Assembly (NCBI RefSeq): GCF_020099275.1 | Contig: NZ_CP083646.1 | Location: forward strand, 248,001-312,000 | Length of the DNA: 64,000 bases | From: Corynebacterium falsenii | GTDB lineage: Bacteria > Actinomycetota > Actinomycetes > Mycobacteriales > Mycobacteriaceae | Reading direction: 5' to 3' | Part shown: one piece after another, positions 8,632 to 18,410 of the stretch | Position numbering within the stretch: position 1 is the stretch's first letter | How the letters are laid out: every line of letters starts with the position of its first letter | The notes under the pieces: generated by a model | Told to the model about the DNA's origin: nothing | The model's input: the letters and a program-made list of their open reading frames with translations, nothing else | Database searches by the model: none | Program-made: the position numbers and the translations under genes

Positions 8632-9459
8632 CTACTTGTCGCCGCGCAAGAAACGCAGCGTGACGCGCGTGGACTGAGCAGCGGCGTCACGCAGAACCGG
8701 ATCCACGTCCGTGTAGATGTGATCCACAATGTCCATCACCGGAGCGTCATCACCCAGCTCCTGCAGGGCCTCCTTGACCTGGTCTAGGCGCTGCTCGCGG
8801 CGCTCAATGTAGCGCTCGGCAACCTCGGACAGATCCGGCTGATCCGGGCCGTGGCCGGGAAGCAGCGGGATACCCTTGCCGCGGTCGCGCAGCTTGGTGA
8901 GCGTCTCCAGGTAGTCGCCCAGATCGCCGTCCGTCTCGGAAATCATGGTGGTGTGGCGGCCAGCGATCGTATCGCCGGTCAGGATGCCTTCCACGTCCGA
9001 ATCGTCATTGCCGCCCTTCGAGTGGACGAACAGGCAGACGGAATCAGAGGTGTGGCCGGGGGTGTGCACAACTTCGATGGTGGGAGTGAGCCCCTCGAAG
9101 GAGATGATCTCTCCATCCTTCAGCTCTTCCGCAGCGATGCAGTACTGCTTGTCGTAGGCGCGCACCGGCGCCTGCGAAATCTGGCGGAAGCGCTGCGCGC
9201 CATTAGCGTGATCCGCGTGACGGTGAGTCAGGATCACCAGCGCGATGGTGGCGCCGTTCTGGGTGGCCTTGGCGTTGAGGACGTTGAGGTGACCTTCGTC
9301 CTGCGGGCCTGGGTCCACGACCACGGCAACCGAGTCGTTTTCCCCACGGATGACCCACGAGTTGGTTCCCTCCAGCGCTGCATAGCTGGGGTTCGGCGCA
9401 AGAACCACGCCGACGTTCGGGGTCACTGGACGTAATTCGCTATAAGCAGGATGCTCCAT
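8632..9459 (-). CDS. Metallo-beta-lactamase fold hydrolase (Rv3677c-like, LACTB2 type)
   Basis: 275 residues. The metal-binding motif is HRHADH, with further ligands in HTPGHTSDS, LTGDTIAG and LLPGHGPD. The C-terminal helical part (YIERREQRLDQVKEAL) is the LACTB2-like extension. The family includes RNases and glyoxalase-like enzymes; the substrate is not evident. It is followed upstream on the same strand by RidA and a small DUF4177 gene, the Rv3677c-Rv3678c arrangement, with 24 nt to the RidA stop. Confidence 0.88.
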   Translation of the reverse strand: MEHPAYSELRPVTPNVGVVLAPNPSYAALEGTNSWVIRGENDSVAVVVDPGPQDEGHLNVLNAKATQNGATIALVILTHRHADHANGAQRFRQISQAPVRAYDKQYCIAAEELKDGEIISFEGLTPTIEVVHTPGHTSDSVCLFVHSKGGNDDSDVEGILTGDTIAGRHTTMISETDGDLGDYLETLTKLRDRGKGIPLLPGHGPDQPDLSEVAERYIERREQRLDQVKEALQELGDDAPVMDIVDHIYTDVDPVLRDAAAQSTRVTLRFLRGDK

Positions 9460-9483
9460 GGCTCCCAGTTTAGAACGAATAGC

Positions 9484-9972
9484 TTACGCGGTGGTGACCC
9501 GCGCGATGATTTCTACCTCTACGGGGGCGTTCAACGGCAACTCGGCAACACCCACTGCGGCGCGGGCGTGCGTACCGGCGTCGCCAAAAATCTCCCCGAG
9601 CAGTTCCGAGGCACCATTGATCACACCAGGTTGACCGCCGAAACCTGCAGCTGAGGCCACAAAACCATTGACCTTGACGATCTGCTCGACGTTATCGATC
9701 CCCACGAGATCGTCGAGGGCGGCGAGTGCGTTGAGGGTGGCCTGGCGGGCGTGATCGTAACCCTCCTTGGGGGTCACGGATGCGCCCTGGTGATTGTCCT
9801 CGCCGACCAGACCGGTCTGGGGGAGGGATCCATCAACGAAGGGAAGCTGGCCGGAGGTGTAGACCATGTCGCCGGACTTCACGGCAGGAACATAAGCGGC
9901 GACGGGGGCGGCCACCGGGGGAAGGGTGATGCCGAGATCCGTCAGGCGCTGGCTAAAAGTCTGTGCGGCCAT
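9484..9972 (-). CDS. RidA family (YjgF/L-PSP) protein
   Basis: 162 residues, Rv3678c-like. The RidA fold shows GDMVYTSGQLPFVDG and a C-terminal AAVGVAELPLNAPVEVEIIA strand. The family deaminates reactive enamine/imine intermediates from PLP enzymes. The Arg of the canonical RidA subfamily (usually in an R-A/Q-A-V-A context) is visible as HARAAVGVAELP. It starts two bases after the DUF4177 stop and is likely cotranscribed with the metallo-hydrolase. Confidence 0.88.
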   Translation of the reverse strand: MAAQTFSQRLTDLGITLPPVAAPVAAYVPAVKSGDMVYTSGQLPFVDGSLPQTGLVGEDNHQGASVTPKEGYDHARQATLNALAALDDLVGIDNVEQIVKVNGFVASAAGFGGQPGVINGASELLGEIFGDAGTHARAAVGVAELPLNAPVEVEIIARVTTA

Positions 9973-9974
9973 CG

Positions 9975-10130
9975 TTAGTTCAGCTCCCGCTTCATGTAAG
10001 CGACGTGCTGCTCACCGGTCGGGCCGGGCAGCACAGAGACGAGCTCCCAGCCATCCTGGCCCCAGTTATCGAGGATCTGCTTGGTGGCGTGGGTCAGAAG
10101 CGGAACGGTCACGTATTCCCATTTAGTCAT
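9975..10130 (-). CDS. Small DUF4177-like protein (51 aa)
   Basis: A 51-residue gene on the minus strand from ATG 10130 to TAA at 9975-9977. The sequence begins MTKWEYVTVPLLTHATKQIL and contains NWGQDGWELVSV, the signature of DUF4177 proteins, and ends YMKRELN. In mycobacteria a protein of this type sits at the same place beside Rv3678c. It overlaps nothing and stops two bases before the RidA start. Function is unknown. Confidence 0.85.
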   Translation of the reverse strand: MTKWEYVTVPLLTHATKQILDNWGQDGWELVSVLPGPTGEQHVAYMKRELN

Positions 10131-10221
10131 GGCACCACTATACGTAACGAGCCACGCACCGAGGGCTCACATGCGTGGCATGTGCGTTCGGTACGTGGCG
10201 GGTGTTGTAGCAGTGGTGAGG

Positions 10222-10602
10222 CTAGTCGCGCGTGTTCGCGACGGCCTCCAGCTGGCCGGCGAAGAAGTCCGCCCAGCTATCGATCTCGGGGTGCTTGCGC
10301 AGCAGCGCGCGGCGCTGGCGCTCGGTCATGCCGCCCCATACGCCGAACTCCACCTTGTTATCCAGGGCATCAGCGCGGCACTGCAGAACCACCGGGCAGT
10401 GACGGCAGATCGCCACGGCCTTGCGCTGCTCTGCACCCTTGACGAAGAGCTCGTCCGGGTCCACGTTGCGGCAGTGCGCCTCGGTGATCCACTCGCCACG
10501 ATTGCGGAACGAATCGCGGTGGGTGAGCTGCTTCGCCGGCATGCGGGTGGGTTGAGCACCCACGCTGGTGGTTGCGGTGGGGCGTGCGAGCGATGCAGTC
10601 AT
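10222..10602 (-). CDS. whcA: WhcA (WhiB4-like) iron-sulfur transcription factor
   Basis: 126 residues from ATG 10602, which has GGAGGAG just upstream; a 19-codon longer frame to 10659 lacks support. Four cysteines (44, 66, 69, 75; C-x21-C-x2-C-x5-C) bind a [4Fe-4S] cluster, followed by the GVWGG turn (87-91) and basic RQRRALLRK. Position opposite the class A PBP gene matches WhiB4 in mycobacteria and WhcA in C. glutamicum, which responds to oxidative stress. The call to WhcA rests on synteny. Confidence 0.9.
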   Translation of the reverse strand: MTASLARPTATTSVGAQPTRMPAKQLTHRDSFRNRGEWITEAHCRNVDPDELFVKGAEQRKAVAICRHCPVVLQCRADALDNKVEFGVWGGMTERQRRALLRKHPEIDSWADFFAGQLEAVANTRD

Positions 10603-11136
10603 GATCTCCTCCAGAAAAGCGCTGATCCGTTTGGGGCGGATCCCGCGAATACGCTTCATCGTTGTGCGCGATAGATGTCAGTGGGGTCTTCGTTTTCGCG
10701 GTGAACGTAATCTTATTCACACGTTTTTAGAACTGTCGAATGGATCACAGTTTGGGGGTACTTAGGCCGGGAAAGACATTCATGAGATATGGCCGACAAT
10801 GCAGCCAGATCGCTCCACGATCGGCGATCGCGGAACCGTGAAACGTGAGGCGCAGAACCCGAAACCCAGCGCGCATTACCACCAGCACTCGCAGGTCACA
10901 GGGGTTCGGCGCGTGATTCGCATCACAGTGCGCAGCCCTGGGGGTCGGCGGTTCCCGTCACATCTGCCCCGCGAGACTCTTCCGTTACCGCCGAAGAAGC
11001 GGGCATGTCACCTATTACCCCCGCCGGGTGGGGCGGCCGTGGGGTGGCGTCGAGAAAGAAGAGAAAGCCAACGGGAAACCTAGCGGGAACGCTAAAGACA
11101 AAGGAGACCGTCTCACAGTCGGCTAATGTGTAACGG
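10603..11136. other. Intergenic region between whcA and the class A PBP gene
   Basis: A 534-bp non-coding stretch holding the divergent promoters of whcA and the PBP gene and a CRP-type palindrome at 10913. The short frame 10799-11083 has no ribosome-binding site and no recognisable protein. Apart from Pro/Gly-type GC tracts near 10990-11060 I see no further structure. Confidence 0.5.
10913..10926. promoter_or_regulatory. Candidate GlxR (CRP-type) operator
   Basis: GTGATTCGCATCAC fits the GTGA-N6-TCAC core of the CRP/GlxR consensus. It lies 211 nt upstream of the PBP start and 311 nt upstream of whcA, between two divergent genes. Confidence 0.5.
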
Positions 11137-13377
11137 GTGGAACGTTCTCAGGCCTTCAACAAGCTCTTGCTCGCCATCCTCACCGGTGGCGTGCTCCTAG
11201 CCGTGGCCATTCTGCCCATCGCCGGAGCAGGTGGATGGGCCGTCAATGCCAGCACAAAGACGATGAACTCGAACCTCGAGGACATCAGCGAAAACAACAC
11301 CTTGCCGCTCACCAGCCGGATCACCGACCGGGAGGGCAACACGCTGGCTTGGCTCTACGAGCAAAACCGCACCGAAGTTCCGTCCAACAAGATTTCGCAG
11401 GCGATGAAAGACAGCATCGTGGCGATCGAGGATCGGCGCTTCTACGAACACGGTGGCGTGGACCTGCGCGGCACGTTGCGCGCAACGGTGTCCAACCTCT
11501 CCAGCGGTGGAGTGGAAGAAGGCGCATCCACGCTGGACCAGCAGTACGTGAAGAACTACCTGTGGCTCATCAGTGCGAAGAGCGAAGCGGAGCAAAACGC
11601 GGCTATCGAAACCTCTATCCCGCGCAAGCTTCGCGAAATGAAGATGGCCTCCGAGCTGGATAAACAGTTCAACAAAGACGAGATTCTCACCCGCTACCTC
11701 AACCTCGTGTCCTTCGGAAACGGGGCCTACGGCGTACAGGCCGCCGCGCAGACCTACTTTGGGGTGAACGCCGCCGACCTCAACGACACCCAGGCGGCGT
11801 TCCTGGCCGGAATCGTACAGTCCACCAGCGGACTGAACCCTTACACCAATCCGGAAGGTGCACTTGCTCGCCGCAACGACGTGCTCCAGGCCCGCGTGAC
11901 AGCGGGAACCCTGCAGCAGCAGCAGGCAGACCAGCTCTCCCAGGAACCGTTGGGTGTCAAGGACAAGCCGGCCATTCCGCAAAATGGCTGCATTGGAGCC
12001 GATGGCGCGGGCTTCTTCTGCGACTACGTGCTCGAATGGCTCGCCGACCAGGGCTACAGCCGGGAAAAGATCGCCGCGGGTGGCTACACCATCAAGACCA
12101 CTCTGGATCCGGCCGCGCAGAAGTCGGCCGAAAACGCCGCGCGGGCCAATGTGGACCCCACCACCCCAGGCGTGGCGGCGGCCACCAACTACCTGGTGCC
12201 GCGCAAAGACACCCACGAGGTTGTCGCCATGGCCGCATCACGCGACTACGGCCTCAACACCGACGCTCACCAGACCGTCATGCCGCTCACGCACTCACTG
12301 CAGGGCCACGGCGCAGGCTCAATCTTCAAGATCTTCGCCGCGGCCATCGCTATCCAGGACGGAATGGGACTGGACACGAACCTGGCCGTGCCGAAGCGCG
12401 TGGAAGTCGATGGCATGGGCGATGGCGGCGCCGAAGGCTGCCCGCCCAACAAGTACTGCGTGGAAAACGCCACCAACTACAAGCCCTCGATGACGCTGCG
12501 CGAAGCGCTGGCGACCAGTCCGAACACGCCATTTATCAACATGGCGCACAAGATCGGCATGGGCCGCATCGTGGACCTCGCGGTGAAGCTGGGACTGCGC
12601 TCCTACGCACAAGACGGCACCTTTGACGGGAAGAGCTCCATCCAGGATTACGTCAAGAACGCGAACCTCGGTTCCTTCGTGCTGGGCCCCACACCGGTCA
12701 ACCCCCTCGAGCTGTCCAACGTGGCCACCACGCTGGCGGATAACGGTCGCTGGTGCGAACCCACCCCGGTGCTGTCCGTCACCGACCGCAAGGGCATCCC
12801 GCAGGAACTGAAGAAGAAGCCCTGCGAGCAGGTTCTGGACAGCAATGTTGCCCATGCCCTCGCCAACGGCATGGGAAGCGACGTGTCCACGGGCACCGCC
12901 GCCAACGCCGCCCGCGCGACCGGCTGGAGCGGGCCCATCTCCACAAAGACCGGTACCACGGAGACCAGCTACTCCGCAGCCTTCCTAGGCTTCACGCCCG
13001 GCTGGGCTGGCTCCTCCTACATCTTCAACGATGGTGGAACGCCTGCGAACCTGTGCACCGCTCCCGTGCGGCAATGCGCCAAGGGTGATCTCTACGGTGG
13101 TGAGGAGCCCGCTCAGATCTACTTCACCACCACGATCCCCAACATCAACCGCTACGGCGGCCCGCAATTGCCGCCGTACGACCCGCGTTACAATGCGGGC
13201 ACGAACCCGCAGGCCTGGGCGGATATTTCCGCCCCCACCGGCAACTCGCGGTCGAACGGGTTCTCCCCCTACGCACAGGCGCCCAGCAACCCAGGGGTCG
13301 GGCTTCCTCCCATTTCCCCGGAGGTACAACGGGGCCTCGATGACCTCAACCGGTTCCTCAACCGGCTCGGCCAATAA
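11137..13377 (+). CDS. Class A penicillin-binding protein (transglycosylase/transpeptidase, PonA2-like)
   Basis: 746 residues starting at GTG 11137; an in-frame TAA directly upstream rules out a longer form. One TM helix (about 13-36) anchors it. The GT51 domain has EDRRFYEHGGVD and STLDQQYVKN. The transpeptidase domain has SIFK (S-x-x-K), SPN and KTG (TKTGTTE). It ends in a Pro/Asn-rich low-complexity tail without the PASTA domain seen in mycobacterial PonA2. It polymerises and crosslinks peptidoglycan. Pairing with WhcA and the metallophosphoesterase matches Rv3681c-Rv3683. Several Cys pairs in the periplasmic part suggest disulfides. Confidence 0.93.
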   Translation: MERSQAFNKLLLAILTGGVLLAVAILPIAGAGGWAVNASTKTMNSNLEDISENNTLPLTSRITDREGNTLAWLYEQNRTEVPSNKISQAMKDSIVAIEDRRFYEHGGVDLRGTLRATVSNLSSGGVEEGASTLDQQYVKNYLWLISAKSEAEQNAAIETSIPRKLREMKMASELDKQFNKDEILTRYLNLVSFGNGAYGVQAAAQTYFGVNAADLNDTQAAFLAGIVQSTSGLNPYTNPEGALARRNDVLQARVTAGTLQQQQADQLSQEPLGVKDKPAIPQNGCIGADGAGFFCDYVLEWLADQGYSREKIAAGGYTIKTTLDPAAQKSAENAARANVDPTTPGVAAATNYLVPRKDTHEVVAMAASRDYGLNTDAHQTVMPLTHSLQGHGAGSIFKIFAAAIAIQDGMGLDTNLAVPKRVEVDGMGDGGAEGCPPNKYCVENATNYKPSMTLREALATSPNTPFINMAHKIGMGRIVDLAVKLGLRSYAQDGTFDGKSSIQDYVKNANLGSFVLGPTPVNPLELSNVATTLADNGRWCEPTPVLSVTDRKGIPQELKKKPCEQVLDSNVAHALANGMGSDVSTGTAANAARATGWSGPISTKTGTTETSYSAAFLGFTPGWAGSSYIFNDGGTPANLCTAPVRQCAKGDLYGGEEPAQIYFTTTIPNINRYGGPQLPPYDPRYNAGTNPQAWADISAPTGNSRSNGFSPYAQAPSNPGVGLPPISPEVQRGLDDLNRFLNRLGQ

Positions 13378-13431
13378 CCACCAACTATTCACGCTTCGAA
13401 CACCCATCGACCGCAGTTAGGACTGATTCTC

Positions 13432-14472
13432 TTGCCTTCGCCCTCACCGCTCACCACCCTTCGTGGCGGAAGGAAGCGAAAGAACCATCGGACTACTACA
13501 AGCGCCACATCTGGGCACACGCCCGGCAGTACGCTGGCCGCCAAGTTGGCTGCCGCTGCGGGAGCCGCCACTGTGGCCGGCTTGGGCACTCTCGCCGCAG
13601 CGAATCGCGAAATCACGCAGTTCCGCCTGCACCACGTAGAGGTGCCGCTGCTGGAACCCGGTAGCCTGCCGGACGATTGGGAGTCCTTCCGCATTCTCCA
13701 CGTCAGCGACTTCCACATGCTCGCCAACCAGACCACTAAGCAGCGGTGGATTTCCCAGCTGGATGATCTGGACCCCGATCTCGTCATCAACACCGGCGAC
13801 AACCTTGGCGAGGCCGAAGGTGTTCCCGGCGTACTCAACGCCCTCGGCCCCCTCCTCGATCGCCCCGGCGTGTTCGTCTTCGGCTCCAACGATTACTTCG
13901 CACCCCGCCCGGTCAATCCCTTCATCTACTTGTTGGGCAAGAAGCGCAAGCCCTCCTCTGTGGAGCTTCCGTGGAAAGGCATGCGGGCGGCCTTTATCGA
14001 GCGGGGTTGGTTCGATGCCACCAACACCAGAGTCGAATTCGCCATTGATCCGGAAGCTACGGGGTCTCTGTCTGGGGCGCCGAAGCTAAAGCTGGCTATC
14101 GCCGGTGTGGATGACCCGCACCACGACCTCGATGATTACGATGCCATCGCCGGACCACCCAACCCGGATGCCGACCTTGCCATTGGCCTGAGCCACTCCC
14201 CCGAGCCTGCTGTGCTGGACCGCTTCGCCGCCGACGGTTACCAGCTCGTCCTATCCGGCCACACTCATGGTGGGCAGCTCTGCCTCCCCGGTGGCCGCGC
14301 GATCGTGACCAACTGCGGCATCGACCGCACGCGGGTCGCGGGCCTGTCGCGGTGGACTGAGCGGATGTGGCTGCATGTCAGCAACGGCTTGGGCAACTCA
14401 AAGTACGTGCCGTTCCGCACGTTCTGCCGCCCCTCGGCCACGCTCGTCCATGTCACGGAGAAGACCCGTTAA
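13432..14472 (+). CDS. Membrane-associated metallophosphoesterase (Rv3683/YkuE-like)
   Basis: 346 residues from TTG 13432. A basic N-terminus precedes a weak hydrophobic segment (about 35-58, LAAKLAAAAGAATVAGLG). Calcineurin-like motifs follow: SDFH (D-x-H), NTGDN (GD), GSNDY (replacing GNHD), LSHSP and SGHTHGGQ. Ser replaces the second-position Asn of the GNHD box. The family includes UDP-diacylglucosamine-type and phosphodiesterase enzymes; no substrate can be named. It lies 54 nt after the PBP gene on the same strand. Confidence 0.87.
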   Translation: MPSPSPLTTLRGGRKRKNHRTTTSATSGHTPGSTLAAKLAAAAGAATVAGLGTLAAANREITQFRLHHVEVPLLEPGSLPDDWESFRILHVSDFHMLANQTTKQRWISQLDDLDPDLVINTGDNLGEAEGVPGVLNALGPLLDRPGVFVFGSNDYFAPRPVNPFIYLLGKKRKPSSVELPWKGMRAAFIERGWFDATNTRVEFAIDPEATGSLSGAPKLKLAIAGVDDPHHDLDDYDAIAGPPNPDADLAIGLSHSPEPAVLDRFAADGYQLVLSGHTHGGQLCLPGGRAIVTNCGIDRTRVAGLSRWTERMWLHVSNGLGNSKYVPFRTFCRPSATLVHVTEKTR

Positions 14473-14634
14473 GGAAAAACTCCTGGAAAACCACCGGAAT
14501 GATCCACGGAAAACGTCTACGAGCTGAGCGCTCCTAGGCGCTTAACCCAGGGCATTTTGGCAGCGCCGAGGGTAGCGGGCTATAGTGTTCAACGTTGCTT
14601 CATTGGTTCGGTTTCGAACCGTGTCGCTCCAGAC

Positions 14635-14711
<77 letters not shown>

Positions 14712-14732
14712 TCAGCCCCCCGGGGCACACCG

Positions 14733-14768
14733 CACCGGCGGGCTCACATTGTGAGCCCGCCGGTGTTT
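14733..14768 (+). terminator. Rho-independent terminator after tRNA-Pro
   Basis: A perfect 15-bp stem (14733-14747 with 14751-14765), loop ATT, followed by TTTT. Confidence 0.92.
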
Positions 14769-15206
14769 TCTATATCCACCGATCACCCCACCTTTACCAC
14801 CCCCGTTCGGGGTAGATTAATGACCTGCTAAGATAGCCATATCGCATAACTTTCCGTCCATGTTCCGACGTGTCGGATCACAATGCCGGTTTCCAAGTTG
14901 TGGCCACCACCCCAGCTTGTTCTCCGGTACGTTCTTCGGGATCGTCGCCGTCCTAGAAATACAGCGAAGAACCCGAGGAACAACGAAGGACACCGAAGGA
15001 TGAGGAGCACTCGCCACGGCTTCCACCGTGGCAGCGCGTGTTGCCTCAACTGTTATCGCAGCGCTGACGTTTCGCACGGGACCGCCCCAAGGGGTGCGCC
15101 CCTGGTACGCGCCAGCATGTGAGCGGTCGTTCCCGCTCGGAACCTGTGGGTCATGTGTGTGAGGAAACTGAAAATCGCCTACAGATAGTTGGGGTGTTGT
15201 ACTGAC
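14769..15206 (+). promoter_or_regulatory. Long leader region of the mrp operon
   Basis: About 430 bp without a convincing gene. A promoter-like TAAGAT lies near 14828. Downstream are several GC-rich hairpins: GCCACGG/CCGTGGC near 15014-15031, CCAGGGGC-type pairing near 15087-15106, and GAGCGG/CCGCTC near 15122-15140. A structured 5' UTR ahead of an ion antiporter operon could be regulatory; this is inference. The frame 14883-15122 shows no family features. Confidence 0.35.
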
Positions 15207-18200
15207 GTGGCCCTTTTAGCCGTTCCAGTCACCATAGCCGTGGCCCTCATTCTGGTTCCTTTACTTGTGAAGGTCCTGGACCGCAATGCAGGTTGGCCCC
15301 TCGGCATCACGTTCATAGCCCTCGCCGGTTATGTCCTCAAGCACGCTCAACCCATCCTCGACGGCAAACCTGTCACGGTTTCCGCAACGTGGGTCTCAGC
15401 GTTCCTTACCAACGGCGGGGCCGGTGGCCCCAGCGCGGCTGAATCGCAGGTTGGCAAGAACATTTCCTTCGCCCTTCGCATGGATGGGCTCGGCCTCTTC
15501 TTCACCTTGCTGGCGCTGCTCATCGGCGCGGTGGTGTTCATCTACTCCACCCGCTACCTGCACCGTGGCGACAAGATCCTGAGCTTCTACCTCCTCATGA
15601 CAGCTTTCATGCTGGCGGTTCTGCTGCTCGTGCTGGCCGATGACGTAGCCCTGCTGTTTATCGGTTGGGAGCTGGTGAGCCTCGCGTCCTTCTTCCTCAT
15701 CGCCCGCTCCGGTTCGGGTGGTGAGGCCGGCTCCATCCGCACGTTGCTGCTCACCTTCATCGGTGGTCTGTTCCTCATCGTTGCTCTCATGCTGGCTGTC
15801 GCCACCACTGGCACGATGCGCGTTTCGGAGATCATTTCCTCGGATGCGTGGGAGGGCCACCACACCCGCTTGGCCATCATCGCCGTTCTCATGGCGCTGG
15901 CCGGCTTCTCGAAGGCCGCGCAGATCCCATTCCACTTCTGGCTGCCCGAGGCCATGGCCGCAGACACCCCCGTCTCGGCATTCCTCCACGCCGCCGCGGT
16001 GGTCAAGGCCGGTGTGTACCTGCTGATGCGCTTCTCCGGCCTGTTCGAGGGCGTCATGATGTGGCACACCCTCCTCATCGTCGTGGGCATGACCACCGCA
16101 ATCATGGCGGCCGTCTTCGCCATGCAGAAGACGGACCTCAAGAAGCTCACCGCTTACTCCACGGTGTCCCAGCTCGGCTGGATCGTGGCCACCATCGGCG
16201 TGGGCACTCCCTTCGCTCTCGCTGCGGCCCTGGTGCACACCGCCGCTCACGCGTTGTTCAAGTCCTCGCTGTTCATGCTCGTTGGCGTGGTTGATCACCA
16301 AGCCGGTTCGCGCGACATTCGCCGCCTCGGCCCGCTGTACAAGCGGATGCCGTTCACCTTCGGCGCCGCCGCTATCGCCGCCGCGTCCATGGCCGCCATC
16401 CCCCCGACCTTCGGCTTCGTTTCCAAGGAGGGCATGCTCGCCTCCTTCGAGGAAGCACCGTTCCACCACGTGGGTATCGTGATCCTCCTCATCGCCGCTG
16501 GTGTCGGCGCACTGGCCACGTTCGTTTACTCCGCTCGCTATGTCTTCGGTGCTTTCATCGACGGCAAGCGCGACGTCTCCAAGGTCAACGAAGCAAGCAT
16601 CTCGCTGTGGTTGCCGGCCGCCATCCCTGGTGTTCTGTCGTTGCCGGTCGTGCTGTTTATGGGCATCTTCGACAAGCCTCTCGACGCCATAGTCCGCGAC
16701 ACCGGAGTCGGCGAACCGGAGACGCACCTCGCCCTGTTCCACGGGGTCAACGTGCCGTTCATCATCTCGATGATCGTGATCGTGCTCGGCGTTATCGTCG
16801 TCGCTAAGAGGCGCACGCTGGTGGATCCGCTAGCAGGGAAGCGCCTGGGAGTAGCCACGGGCAACGAGATGATTCGCGCGTTCACGAACCTGTGCACGCG
16901 CCTCGGCCGGATCGTTGCCACCCCGGCAAACTCCATCAGCCCCTACCGCCACGTCATGTGGATCTTTGGCTCGCTGATCACCCTGGGAGCGTTCGCTATC
17001 CTCGGCCCCGGCCGCTTGGAGAGCCTCCGCGATCTCGAGCCGCGCGTGTCCGGCATCGATCGCGCCTCGGACCTCATCGCCCTCATCATCGTGGCGCTGG
17101 CTACAATCAGCCTGATTTCCACCCGTTCCCGCCTCGCCTCTGTGGCACTGGTGAGCATCGTCGGTGTGGGCGTGTCCTGGCAGATGCTGACGCTCGGTGC
17201 ACCCGATGTGGCAACCACCCAGCTGCTGGTGGAGTTCGCGGTCATCGTGCTGATGATGCTGGTGGTCCGCCACCAGCCACGCCTGTATCTCAAGGAAGGC
17301 GATAACCGCACCCGCTTCGCCACGGCCATGGCCATCATCATGGGGCTGCTGACCTTCTTCGGCCTGTGGCTGCTGCTGGGCCGGCACGACAAGCCAGAAA
17401 TTGCCCAATGGTACCTGGACAACACTCACGAGATCTCGGGCGGCAACAACGTTGTCGCCGTGATCCTGGTGGAGTTCCGTGCACTCGATACTTTGGGCGA
17501 GCTGACGGTTCTGGGCATGGCCGGCATCGTTATTGCCGCGATGATCAAGTCCATCCCGAAGTCCCCGCTGCCAGGCTACGGCCCCGGCTCCACCTCTGAG
17601 CTCTTCCGCGCGCCGGGAACGACCCGTTTCGCCGATGTGCACAAGGTTCCGGAGCTGGCACCGTTCTACTCCAAGTACCTGCGCTCCACCCACCTGAACT
17701 CGATCCTGAGCCGCATGACGGCCTACCCGCTCATGCCGGTTCTGGGCATCCTCACGGTCGTGACTTTCTGGCGTGGCCACCAGGCGCCGGGTGGCGGCTT
17801 CGTTGCTGCCCTCATCACCGGCGGTGGGTTGCTGTACTTCTACGTTGCCCAATCCAAGGCCCAGAAGCTGGGAACCGATCAACTGGGATACACCTTGGTG
17901 GGCTCGGGTGTCGCCACGGCGCTGATCACCGGCATCATCGGTTTCCTCGAGGGCAACTTCCTGGCCCCCATCCACGGGGAAATCCTGGGTCAGCACGTCA
18001 GCACCTCGCTCATCTTCGACTTGGGCGTGTACTTGGCTGTGCTCGGACTCATCGTCTTGGTGGTCAACTACATGGGCGGTCGCGATCGCCCCGGTGCCGA
18101 CCCCGGCGCGTACATGGCCGCCTACAAGGCCACGCGCTCGCCGGACAAGAAGGGCAAGAAGGCCGCGCCGATTGAGGAGCACCACGCGCCCAATCAGCCT

Positions 18201-18410
18201 TCCCCGGTTGCTATCAACGCCGGTGGTAGCCACGTACCGCTGAACCCCACTGAGGTCACGGAAGCCGCACGGGAAGAGGAGGCTCGGCACCGCGCTGAGC
18301 GCGAGGCCGCGCGAGCTCCTGTTCCATCGGGTGGTGGATCGGGGGACGCTTCTGGCGTCGATAACAAAGACGACAACCGCACCAACCGCAGCGAGGGAGA
18401 CGACAAATGA
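15207..18410 (+). CDS. mrpA: Mrp Na+/H+ antiporter subunit A (fused A/B)
   Basis: About 1067 residues. The NuoL-like antiporter core (residues about 1-600) has many TM helices and the proton-channel segment FSKAAQIPFHFWLPEAMAAD. It is followed by the MrpA-specific C-terminal helices and an MnhB-type domain (about 840-960, MTAYPLMPVLGILTVVTFWRGH). A charged, Pro-rich cytoplasmic tail of about 100 residues ends the protein. GTG 15207 is chosen; TTG 15189 is in frame and would add six residues. It is the first gene of mrpACDEFG, and its stop overlaps mrpC by four bases. The complex exchanges cytoplasmic Na+ for external H+. Confidence 0.93.
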   Translation: MALLAVPVTIAVALILVPLLVKVLDRNAGWPLGITFIALAGYVLKHAQPILDGKPVTVSATWVSAFLTNGGAGGPSAAESQVGKNISFALRMDGLGLFFTLLALLIGAVVFIYSTRYLHRGDKILSFYLLMTAFMLAVLLLVLADDVALLFIGWELVSLASFFLIARSGSGGEAGSIRTLLLTFIGGLFLIVALMLAVATTGTMRVSEIISSDAWEGHHTRLAIIAVLMALAGFSKAAQIPFHFWLPEAMAADTPVSAFLHAAAVVKAGVYLLMRFSGLFEGVMMWHTLLIVVGMTTAIMAAVFAMQKTDLKKLTAYSTVSQLGWIVATIGVGTPFALAAALVHTAAHALFKSSLFMLVGVVDHQAGSRDIRRLGPLYKRMPFTFGAAAIAAASMAAIPPTFGFVSKEGMLASFEEAPFHHVGIVILLIAAGVGALATFVYSARYVFGAFIDGKRDVSKVNEASISLWLPAAIPGVLSLPVVLFMGIFDKPLDAIVRDTGVGEPETHLALFHGVNVPFIISMIVIVLGVIVVAKRRTLVDPLAGKRLGVATGNEMIRAFTNLCTRLGRIVATPANSISPYRHVMWIFGSLITLGAFAILGPGRLESLRDLEPRVSGIDRASDLIALIIVALATISLISTRSRLASVALVSIVGVGVSWQMLTLGAPDVATTQLLVEFAVIVLMMLVVRHQPRLYLKEGDNRTRFATAMAIIMGLLTFFGLWLLLGRHDKPEIAQWYLDNTHEISGGNNVVAVILVEFRALDTLGELTVLGMAGIVIAAMIKSIPKSPLPGYGPGSTSELFRAPGTTRFADVHKVPELAPFYSKYLRSTHLNSILSRMTAYPLMPVLGILTVVTFWRGHQAPGGGFVAALITGGGLLYFYVAQSKAQKLGTDQLGYTLVGSGVATALITGIIGFLEGNFLAPIHGEILGQHVSTSLIFDLGVYLAVLGLIVLVVNYMGGRDRPGADPGAYMAAYKATRSPDKKGKKAAPIEEHHAPNQPSPVAINAGGSHVPLNPTEVTEAAREEEARHRAEREAARAPVPSGGGSGDASGVDNKDDNRTNRSEGDDK

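Noticed and set aside
14883..15122. 79-codon frame before mrpA
   Set aside because: No ribosome-binding site, Arg/Pro/Cys-rich composition and it covers the leader hairpins.
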